DNA from: JAHEDH01 sp965364515
GTDB taxonomy: Bacteria; Actinomycetota; Acidimicrobiia; Spongiisociales; ZC4RG35
Direction of reading: 5' to 3'
Length of the DNA stretch: 10,092 bases
NCBI GenBank assembly: GCA_965364515.1
Contig: CBDTXZ010000109.1
Span: 1 to 10,092 of the forward strand
The notes beneath the pieces were generated by a model that did no database searches, was not told the origin of the DNA, and was given only the letters and a program-made list of their open reading frames with translations. The translations under genes were made by a program, and so were the position numbers. This document shows positions 4,425-10,092 of the stretch, in pieces (positions within the stretch are counted from its first letter, which is position 1; the number at the start of each line of letters is the position of its first letter).

Positions 4425-7313
4425 GTGTCGTCACACCGTAAGCTCCGACACGTGGCGTCGCGACCATCCGGAACCGTTTCCTTTCTCTTCACCGACATCG
4501 CCGGATCGACGAAGATGTGGGACGAGGACTTCGACGGCATGGCCGCGAGTCTCGCCGCTCACGACCGCATCCTCCTCCAGGCGATTTCCGACCACGAGGG
4601 CTATGTCTTCTCGACTGCCGGCGATGCCTACGGGGCTGCATTCGCGACCGCCGGGGCCGCAGTGGCTGCAGCCGTGCAGTCCCAGCTGGGCCTGCACTCC
4701 GAACCGTGGACAGGTCCATCGATCCAGGTCAGGATGGGAATTCACACCGGCCGGTCGGAGGAGCGGGCGGGCAACTATTTCGGGCCAGACGTGAACCGAG
4801 GCGCTCGGGTGATGAGCGCAGCCAATGGTGGTCAGATCCTGCTGTCGGCGGTGACGGCGGGCCTCCTGGCTGCAGATCCTGACGTCTCGCTCGAGTTGAT
4901 CGACCACGGCAGCCACTCGCTCAAGGATCTGGACCGCGCTGAGCAGCTGTTCGAGGTCCGGCATCCCGGCCTGCCCGAGGTCAAGGCACCCCTGAAGACG
5001 GTCGACGCTGCTCGGCCCCACCTTCCTCGGCAACTGACGTCATTCGTTGGGAGGGAGGGAGAGCTCGAGAAGGTGGTCGGCCTGCTCACCTCCGCCCGAC
5101 TCGTGACGTTGACCGGCGTAGGGGGAACCGGAAAGACCAGGCTGTCGATGGAGGTGGGAACCAGGGTCAGTGAGGAATTCGCCGATGGCGTCTGGATGGT
5201 CGAACTCGCTCCGGTGATGGACCCCGAACTCGTGGACGCCGAGGTGGCCGATCTGTGGCATCTCCGCGCCGGCGAAGGGGCCTCGACGCGTGAGGTGATC
5301 CGGGCGTACGTCGCGTCGAGGTCGATGCTGATCATCATCGACAACTGCGAGCATGTCCTGGAGTCGGCCTCGGGTCTGGTGGCCGACATCCTCGCCTCGA
5401 GCCCGGGAGTCTCGATCCTGGCCACCTCTCGCGAGTCTCTCGGCGTGCCCGGCGAGTCCGTGTTCAGGGTGCCATCGCTCGGGCTCCCGGTCGACGATGA
5501 GGCAGCTGTCTCATCGGATGCGGTGCGGTTGTTCCTCGACCGAGCCGAACGGGTTCGCCCCGGGTTCGCCCCCGACGCCTCCGAGCTTCACGCGATCGTT
5601 CAGATCTGCCGCAGGCTCGATGGCATCCCGCTCGGGATCGAGTTGGCGGCTGCGCGGCTGCGCAGTCTCAGTGCGTTCGATCTAGAGGAGCGTCTTCACG
5701 ACTCGTTCAAGATCCTCACCGGGGGCTCGAAGACCGCAGTCCCTCGACAGCGGACTCTCCAGACCGCCATCGACTGGTCTTACGATCTGCTCGACGACGA
5801 TGAGGCCGTGCTGTTCCGGCGCCTTTCGGTGTTCTCGGGCGGGTTCGATCTCGCAGCGGCAGAGGTCGTCGGTGTCTGTGATCGAGTCCAGGCTTGGGAG
5901 GTCCTCGACCTGCTCGACCAGCTCGTCGACAAGTCGCTGGTCGTGACCGACCACGGCGGTCGCGAGGCGCGGTTCCGTATGCTCGAGCCGATCCGCCAAT
6001 ACGGCCAGGAGCGTCTCGTCGATCGGTCCGAATCTCGCGATGCGCATCTGTCCCACGCACGTCACTTCGCCGCGCTCGTCGCCGAAAACGCTCCGCGCCT
6101 GCGAGGTCCGGAACAGCAACTGGCCAGGACGGTCATCCAGCGCGAGCTCGACAATGTGCGCTCAGCGCTCTCGACACTTCTCGACGAGGACGTCGGTGCA
6201 TTCGTCGAGACCTGCTTTCACCTGATCTGGTTTTGGACGCTGTCCAGCCTGATGGTCGAAGGTCGCGATCTGATGAAGTCTGTGCTGGAGTCGCTGGACG
6301 AGGGTGCGCTCAGTCCACCGGAATACGCCAAGGCGTCGATGACGATCTCCTATCTGGCGACGATGCTGACCGATCCGAGCGCAGTTGAATGGTCCGACCG
6401 GGGCATCGAGGCTGCCAGGAGATCGGATGACGACACTCTCCTCGGGTGGCTGTTGATGACCAAGGCGATGGTCTCGGCGATGGTCGGGACGGAGGATGCT
6501 GTCGAGGCGCTCGAGGAAGGCGTGGCGCTTTTGACGAGAGCAGGAGCCGAGCCCCTGTGGGACGCCGAGTGGGATGCGGCCGCTCTGTCCTTCTTCCGGG
6601 CCAACGCCGGCGGGCCCGAGGACGACCGCGATGCGCTGATCCGCGAGGCGATGGAGCGTTACCTTCGTATCGGGGATCGCTTCATGGCGGCTCAGGCGAT
6701 GGTCAGTTCCATGTTCGGTTCCGAGGATCAGCCGAGCTGGCTGCTCGAGAGGCTGAGTGAAGCCGTCGACATCCTCAGGGAACTCGACGCCAGACACGGT
6801 CTGGGCCACGCGCTCTTCTATCTCGGTGTGCGTCGGCAGGACTTCGGAGCGGGCGCCTCGATCGAGGAGCTCTCCGAGGCGACGACCATGTTGGCGGAGG
6901 TCGGGGATCTGCCCTGTTCGGTGTGGTGTTCGTCACGATTGATCGCTCGGCTGGTGGCTGACGGGCACCTCGACCGGGCGCGGAGCCATCTGTCGGAGGC
7001 CGTGGCACGCCTGATGGTTCGGGATGTTCATTCCGACATCGAGAAGGTTGCGTGCGCGTACGCGGTCGCTGTGGACGACCTCGAGGGTGCCGCCAGGCTG
7101 CTCGGCCAACTGGAGGCGTCGGGGAACACGCGACCTCGGGGTGGAGGCTTTGGCTGGGATCCATCCCGTGACGTCGATGAGCTGCGCTCATTGATCGAGT
7201 CGGGATTGTCGGCCTCGAGCGTGAGAGATCTCACTCTGGAGGGAGGTTCTGCGGATCGTCGACAAGTCCTTCGGTGGATGCGTGATCTGACGGTGGCGAC
7301 GCCGGCCGGTTGA
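4425..7313 (+). CDS. Class III nucleotide cyclase fused to STAND (NB-ARC) ATPase and TPR-like helical region
   Basis: A 962-residue multidomain signalling protein. Residues 15-180 are a class III cyclase homology domain with metal-binding Asp24 (FTDIAGST) and Asp67 (AGDAYG). The transition-state pair is Asn124 and Arg128 (VNRGAR). The two usual substrate-specifying positions read Ser63 (normally Lys) and Asn117 (normally Asp). Residues about 205-540 form a STAND ATPase. It has Walker A GVGGTGKT (231-238), Walker B LIIIDN (302-307), TSRE (334-337) and a GIPL motif (400-403). A winged-helix-like block at 450-475 (WSYDLL, FSGGF) follows. Residues 540-962 are helical and TPR-like. The layout resembles mycobacterial cyclase/NB-ARC proteins such as Rv0386, but the C-terminal LuxR-type HTH expected there is not seen. 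The start is GTG at 4425; GTG at 4452 is also possible and gives the common MASRPSGTVSFLF-like N-terminus. Both have weak ribosome binding sites. Confidence 0.9.
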   Translation: MSSHRKLRHVASRPSGTVSFLFTDIAGSTKMWDEDFDGMAASLAAHDRILLQAISDHEGYVFSTAGDAYGAAFATAGAAVAAAVQSQLGLHSEPWTGPSIQVRMGIHTGRSEERAGNYFGPDVNRGARVMSAANGGQILLSAVTAGLLAADPDVSLELIDHGSHSLKDLDRAEQLFEVRHPGLPEVKAPLKTVDAARPHLPRQLTSFVGREGELEKVVGLLTSARLVTLTGVGGTGKTRLSMEVGTRVSEEFADGVWMVELAPVMDPELVDAEVADLWHLRAGEGASTREVIRAYVASRSMLIIIDNCEHVLESASGLVADILASSPGVSILATSRESLGVPGESVFRVPSLGLPVDDEAAVSSDAVRLFLDRAERVRPGFAPDASELHAIVQICRRLDGIPLGIELAAARLRSLSAFDLEERLHDSFKILTGGSKTAVPRQRTLQTAIDWSYDLLDDDEAVLFRRLSVFSGGFDLAAAEVVGVCDRVQAWEVLDLLDQLVDKSLVVTDHGGREARFRMLEPIRQYGQERLVDRSESRDAHLSHARHFAALVAENAPRLRGPEQQLARTVIQRELDNVRSALSTLLDEDVGAFVETCFHLIWFWTLSSLMVEGRDLMKSVLESLDEGALSPPEYAKASMTISYLATMLTDPSAVEWSDRGIEAARRSDDDTLLGWLLMTKAMVSAMVGTEDAVEALEEGVALLTRAGAEPLWDAEWDAAALSFFRANAGGPEDDRDALIREAMERYLRIGDRFMAAQAMVSSMFGSEDQPSWLLERLSEAVDILRELDARHGLGHALFYLGVRRQDFGAGASIEELSEATTMLAEVGDLPCSVWCSSRLIARLVADGHLDRARSHLSEAVARLMVRDVHSDIEKVACAYAVAVDDLEGAARLLGQLEASGNTRPRGGGFGWDPSRDVDELRSLIESGLSASSVRDLTLEGGSADRRQVLRWMRDLTVATPAG

Positions 7314-7361
7314 TGCGCTTCTCCAGATCGGCCGGGGTAGATCGACCGTCGTCGCTCTGGC

Positions 7362-7523
7362 TCAGACGTCTCGGCGTCTCTCCAGTGCATTGATCAGGCC
7401 GGCAGCGATCAGCGCACCGAATCCGAGGGCAACGACCCAGATCGAGCCTGCGGCGAAGAAGCCGAGGATCACGGTGAGAGTTCCCAGAACCGTGAGTGCA
7501 GTGACCGGGAGTGACGTGTTCAT
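7362..7523 (-). CDS. Small two-helix membrane protein A (53 aa)
   Basis: This 53-residue product starts at ATG 7523, preceded by GAAGGAG on the minus strand, and its first bases overlap the stop of the M23 gene (ATGA). It has two hydrophobic segments, about 5-24 and 27-46, joined by FFAAG, and ends in ERRRDV. It matches the protein encoded at 9529-9717 at 35 of 48 aligned residues without gaps, which is strong evidence that both are real genes. Function is unknown; the short length and location suggest an inner-membrane accessory subunit. The overlap implies it is translationally coupled to the M23 peptidase. Confidence 0.85.
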   Translation of the reverse strand: MNTSLPVTALTVLGTLTVILGFFAAGSIWVVALGFGALIAAGLINALERRRDV

Positions 7524-8485
7524 GCGGTACTCCTTCTCTGGTCTCTCGTCCGGACGTCCGATCGTGTCACCAGGCTCCCCGTCTGGCGGGGCGGGTCGAC
7601 TGCAGTGTGATGGCGGGTTTCGGTATTCCAGAGGCCTTCAGCGTGCGCGAAGCTCGTTGCCAGTATGCCGATGATGACCATGGCGAAGCCGATCGTCACC
7701 AGGAAGAGGGTGCTCACACCGGTGAATGCGAGTTCGGTGGGTATCTCCTGCATGGCGGCGAAGTCGGCCGGATCGGCCCCCTGGGAGACACGCAGGCTCA
7801 CGTAGGGGTCGATCGCCGCTCCAGAGGGCTCGTGGTATTCGAAGTGAAGGTGGGGAGGTGTGTCCTCCGCGTTTCCACTGTCACCGACGAACCCGATCAC
7901 CTGTCCAGCCTGGACGCTCGCACCGAGCGTGATCCCTTCTGCGATGCCGTATCCGAGCCCGTCGTCGGTCCCGGGGGTGTCGTTGTTGAGATGCAGGTAG
8001 AGCGTTTCGGAGCCGTCTTCATGACGGAGGCGTAGGACGCAGCAGTCGCCACCGATCGTGTCTCGCACCAGGGTCACCGTCCCGTCGGCGGCTGCGACGA
8101 CCGGGGTGAGTTTGTCTGCGAAGATGTCGATCCCCTTGTGGGTGCGCCCGCCGCTCCGGGGAGCGCCGAAGCTCGCCGTGTAGCTGCCAGGTGACGAAAG
8201 CGGGAACACGAGCTTCGGGATGCCCTTCGTCGCTTCGTCGGGTTCGGGATCCTCCCCAGGCTCGGGCTGGAGTGAAGAGATGGTGTCGCGATCCTCTGAG
8301 AGTTGCTCGGTCTCCGGTTGTGTTGCGGGGGCGATCGGTTGGTCGCCGATCGGGTCGACCGCAGCGGCGATGGGGAGTGCAGTCAAGGCGACCGCTGCCA
8401 GGACGACTGTCGATGCGGTCCGCACGAAGAACACGAGCAATCGCCGGCGGGACCGTTCCTCCACGGTCTCGGCCACTCTCTCCAT
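7520..8485 (-). CDS. M23-family (LytM-like) peptidase with N-terminal anchor and LAFTG sorting motif
   Basis: A 321-residue protein using ATG 8485, chosen because GGGGAGG lies at 8493-8499, seven bases upstream. An upstream ATG at 8524 has a poorly spaced site. After a basic N-terminus there is a signal or anchor helix (about 16-42), then an acidic, Pro-rich linker (45-88). The M23 domain spans about 90-230 with zinc ligands His116 and Asp120 (HKGID) and HLHFE (212-216, His214). A further catalytic His165 is in YLHL. All key residues are present, so it could be an active peptidoglycan endopeptidase. LAFTG (252-256) followed by a hydrophobic helix (257-279) resembles an LAXTG cell-wall sorting signal. 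The tail is unusually long, 42 residues and Arg-rich. It overlaps the small membrane gene by ATGA. Confidence 0.9.
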   Translation of the reverse strand: MERVAETVEERSRRRLLVFFVRTASTVVLAAVALTALPIAAAVDPIGDQPIAPATQPETEQLSEDRDTISSLQPEPGEDPEPDEATKGIPKLVFPLSSPGSYTASFGAPRSGGRTHKGIDIFADKLTPVVAAADGTVTLVRDTIGGDCCVLRLRHEDGSETLYLHLNNDTPGTDDGLGYGIAEGITLGASVQAGQVIGFVGDSGNAEDTPPHLHFEYHEPSGAAIDPYVSLRVSQGADPADFAAMQEIPTELAFTGVSTLFLVTIGFAMVIIGILATSFAHAEGLWNTETRHHTAVDPPRQTGSLVTRSDVRTRDQRRSTA

Positions 8486-8792
8486 GCCCACGCCTCCCCG
8501 ATTCTTCGCCCGGCCCGGATTCATCGGGTCGGGATTGCCCTCGATGTTGCCCCAACCGATTATGGCTCATCGACATCCACGATGACGGCGAGACACGGGT
8601 TGAATCGTGGCGGTCTGCCCAGGCAGCGGGCTGGACGAAGGTCGGGATCCCATCGGCACTGAACGGCCGGACTGCCTCGCTCCCGGGGAGTCGATGACAC
8701 GTTTCGGCATGGAAGAGGGTGGGAGGGTGCGCTGAAGGCGCAATCGGAGGGGCGAGCGATGATGCGATCGTGAAGTTCGGAGCCGAGTCGGT
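8486..8792. other. Gene-free gap with promoter-like motif and weak hairpin
   Basis: This 307-base gap separates the M23 gene from the lipoprotein gene upstream of it on the minus strand. On the minus strand, CATAAT at 8559-8564 resembles a -10 box about 75 bases before the M23 start, but no good -35 box is seen at normal spacing. A short hairpin, TGCGC/GCGCA at 8728-8732 and 8738-8742, could be a weak end signal for the lipoprotein transcript. Open frames across the gap have arginine-rich compositions typical of shadow frames, and none shows a convincing start or domain. Confidence 0.4.
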
Positions 8793-9422
8793 TCAGGGGC
8801 TCAGCTGGCAACCCACCCAGTTGCCCTGGTCGGTGAAGAGAAACGGCTCGAAGCCGGCCCGCTCGCACACGACCAACACCGAGATCTCCGGCCCAGGGAT
8901 GGACAGCTGCTCAACGGTGCCGCCAACCGGACTGGTCACCTCGACCAAGGCGGGTCGTGCGAGGAGGGACTCTGGCCCGGGCTCGGTCCCATCCATGATC
9001 GAACAGCCCACCCAGTCGCCTTGATCGGTGAAGAAGAAGGGCTCGAATCCCTCCCGATCGCAGACGACCAACACCGACGTTTCCGGCCCGGGGATGATCA
9101 CCTGCTTGACCGTCCCGCCGACCGGACTCGTGACGTCCGCCAGGACGGGCTCGGCGATGTGGCCGGCGTCGTCGGCTGGGCTTGCCGTCTCGTTGGCCCC
9201 CTCACTTCCGCTCTGGGGTCTGGGGACGGTTGCATCGACCCGGACGATCGTGTCCTGGGTCGAAGTCGTGGGTGAGTTCTGGAGAGGGCTCGAGTCGGCA
9301 TCGCCACAGGCTGAGAGAATGAACAGGACCCCGGCAACAGCCACAATCAAAGGGAGACGGCTGGAGTGACCACGCCTCGGTGATGTTCCAGGGGAGGAGC
9401 TTCGAAAGCTTCGAATCAGCAC
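8793..9422 (-). CDS. Lipoprotein with two tandem 50-residue Cys-pair repeats
   Basis: A 209-residue secreted lipoprotein. The signal is a basic N-terminus, a hydrophobic segment (about 24-37) and lipobox LSAC with Cys39. A Ser/Thr/Pro-rich linker (40-92) leads to repeat 1 (93-142) and repeat 2 (158-207). The repeats are identical at 37 of 50 positions without gaps and separated by 15 residues. Each holds VTSPVGGTV, IPGPE, a GFEPF block and FTDQG.WVGC. Each has two cysteines (121 and 140; 186 and 205), likely forming one disulfide per repeat outside the cell. The start is GTG 9422, with AAAGGG six bases upstream. No known domain is recognised. The repeats could bind a ligand or wall polymer, but nothing in the sequence shows which. 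Confidence 0.85.
   Translation of the reverse strand: MLIRSFRSSSPGTSPRRGHSSRLPLIVAVAGVLFILSACGDADSSPLQNSPTTSTQDTIVRVDATVPRPQSGSEGANETASPADDAGHIAEPVLADVTSPVGGTVKQVIIPGPETSVLVVCDREGFEPFFFTDQGDWVGCSIMDGTEPGPESLLARPALVEVTSPVGGTVEQLSIPGPEISVLVVCERAGFEPFLFTDQGNWVGCQLSP
8802..8951 (-). repeat. Repeat 2 of the lipoprotein (150 bp)
   Basis: Encodes residues 158-207. It aligns without gaps to the 150 bp at 8997-9146, a spacing of 195 bp. Conserved blocks are also alike at DNA level, for example GACCAACACCGA in both on the plus strand. Confidence 0.85.
8997..9146 (-). repeat. Repeat 1 of the lipoprotein (150 bp)
   Basis: Encodes residues 93-142, the upstream member of the in-frame pair. The two copies share 37 of 50 residues, including both cysteines, so this is an internal duplication kept under selection. 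Confidence 0.85.
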
Positions 9423-9443
9423 CTGGAGCCCTTTCCGCCGAGA

Positions 9444-9469
9444 ACGAGCCAGCCGCCGCGCTGGCTTGT
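9444..9469 (-). terminator. Hairpin between small protein B and lipoprotein gene
   Basis: A 10-bp stem with one G-T pair (9444-9453 with 9460-9469) and a 6-base loop lies 60 bases after the stop of the small membrane gene and 22 bases before the lipoprotein start. The following bases on the minus strand, CTCGG, do not form a T tract. It may be a weak terminator or an RNA processing/attenuating stem between two co-transcribed genes. Confidence 0.45.
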
Positions 9470-9528
9470 GAATGATATCGACCAGGACCCGTCTCGGCCT
9501 TCCATGGTCCCGCGCGACCCTGGGCCGT

Positions 9529-9717
9529 TCAGATACGCCGGAGACGCTCGACCACGACGTCCTCGCGCTGAGTCTCGACGGCGTTGATGACGCCTGCAGC
9601 GATCAACGCAGCGAAACCCAGAACGGCCACCATGATCTCGCCGGCGGCAAAGAAGCCGATCAGCACGGTGAGCGCTCCGAGCGCAGTCAACACTGTGACT
9701 GGCAGCGAATGGTTCAT
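9529..9717 (-). CDS. Small two-helix membrane protein B (62 aa), paralogue of A
   Basis: The 62-residue product starts at ATG 9717, with GAGGAGAG at 9722-9729 upstream. Two hydrophobic segments (about 5-24 and 28-47) are followed by a charged tail ending VVVERLRRI that copy A lacks. It shares 35 of 48 residues with the protein at 7362-7523. An ECF-type promoter motif lies at 9750-9775, giving a leader of about 20-25 bases. The lipoprotein gene follows on the same strand after a 106-base gap. Longer open frames reaching back through this region lack start support. Function is unknown; a membrane accessory or stress-response protein is the plain guess. Confidence 0.85.
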   Translation of the reverse strand: MNHSLPVTVLTALGALTVLIGFFAAGEIMVAVLGFAALIAAGVINAVETQREDVVVERLRRI

Positions 9718-9749
9718 GAGTCTCTCCTCGTACTCGGTTTTGCAGGTCT

Positions 9750-9775
9750 GACGCCAGAAACCACAGGACGGTTCC
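9750..9775 (-). promoter_or_regulatory. ECF-sigma-type promoter (GGAAC-N17-CGTC)
   Basis: On the minus strand GGAAC (9775-9771) is followed after exactly 17 bases by CGTC (9753-9750). This matches the GGAAC-N16/17-CGTC consensus of actinobacterial ECF sigma promoters such as those of SigE-type factors. The predicted start of transcription near 9740 lies about 23 bases upstream of the ATG of small membrane protein B, with room for its ribosome binding site. No other copy at this spacing was noticed in the window by eye. Confidence 0.55.
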
Positions 9776-9914
9776 AACCGAGGAGACCGACGCCGGCCAT
9801 CGAGCTTCGACTGCGGGCGTGACATGTCCGGTGTCCATCGCAACGGTGAGGAACGACTCTGCCGAACCGGCCGCATCGGCGCGACGATTGCCGGTGAGGA
9901 CCCGGAGGTCGTCC

Positions 9915-10064
9915 ATGGCAACCAAGAACAGACCTGGACATGGCGAGAAGAAGGTCGCAGCAAAGAGCCTGAAGGAGAAGCGAGCCGAGAAGCGGGCCAA
10001 GCGCCAGACTCATCGAATCGAGGGAAACCGGCCCGTTGAGAAGACGCTTGCCCACTCCCGCTGA
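9915..10064 (+). CDS. Small, highly basic conserved-type protein (49 aa)
   Basis: The ATG at 9915 is preceded by GGAGG at 9904-9908 with six bases of spacing. An in-frame upstream start at 9819 has no such support and would add residues of poor quality. The product has 16 Lys/Arg residues among 49, concentrated in KSLKEKRAEKRAKR (17-30), a charged helix. It has no hydrophobic segment, so it is cytoplasmic and probably contacts nucleic acid or the ribosome (inference). It is divergent from small membrane protein B. Similar short basic proteins occur in actinobacteria as unnamed hypotheticals, and no function is recognised. Confidence 0.75.
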   Translation: MATKNRPGHGEKKVAAKSLKEKRAEKRAKRQTHRIEGNRPVEKTLAHSR

Positions 10065-10092
10065 TCTTCGCTGTCCAGCCGACGTGTTCGCA

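Noticed and set aside
7511..8035. 174-residue plus-strand open frame
   Set aside because: It is antisense to the M23 gene, whose zinc ligands and ribosome binding site are convincing.
8560..8868. 102-residue minus-strand open frame
   Set aside because: It overlaps the end of the lipoprotein gene out of frame, has no ribosome binding site and an Arg/Pro-rich composition typical of non-coding frames in high-GC DNA.
9416..10000. 194-residue minus-strand open frame
   Set aside because: It overlaps small membrane protein B and the basic protein gene; both short genes have better start sites, and B has a paralogue.

Overview
The window looks like a piece of chromosome from a high-GC, Gram-positive-type actinobacterium. 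The evidence is strong G/C bias at third codon positions, GTG as well as ATG starts, a tRNA-Arg(ACG) with no encoded CCA, lipobox signal peptides, an LAXTG-type sorting motif and an ECF-type GGAAC-N17-CGTC promoter. A member of the Acidimicrobiia or a related lineage would fit, but that placement is a guess. No transposase, integrase, CRISPR array or phage gene is visible.

Layout, left to right. (1) Positions 1-53 are the 3' two-thirds of a tRNA-Arg(ACG), followed by a strong hairpin terminator. A second, decayed copy of the same tRNA lies at 113-185. (2) 271-1584 (+) encodes a membrane-anchored lipoprotein with a gluzincin-type HExxH metallopeptidase domain and four C-terminal membrane helices. 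(3) 1674-2393 (-) encodes a TetR-family repressor, divergent from a tightly coupled three-gene operon (2516-4343, +). The operon encodes an AhpD/carboxymuconolactone decarboxylase-like CxxC protein, a small VOC/glyoxalase-fold protein, and a cysteine-containing member of the GrdB (glycine/sarcosine/betaine reductase selenoprotein B) family. A perfect 13-bp palindrome between the repressor and the operon is the likely operator. (4) 4425-7313 (+) encodes a 962-residue class III nucleotide cyclase fused to a STAND/NB-ARC ATPase and a long helical region. (5) From 7362 to 9717 the genes run on the minus strand and encode cell-envelope proteins: a small two-helix membrane protein, a short basic-gene-divergent paralogue of it, an M23 peptidase with an LAFTG sorting motif, and a lipoprotein with two near-identical 50-residue repeats. 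(6) 9915-10064 (+) encodes a small, highly basic protein.

How the parts may work together (inference). The TetR gene and the three-gene operon read as one inducible unit that handles a reactive compound or thiol stress, since two of its three enzymes carry CxxC motifs and overlap or abut in one transcript. The minus-strand block reads as envelope maintenance: cell-wall hydrolysis or scaffolding by M23, a surface lipoprotein, and two paralogous small membrane proteins. One of those small proteins has what looks like an envelope-stress ECF promoter. The cyclase-STAND protein between the two blocks would be a signalling element; its link to either side is unproven.
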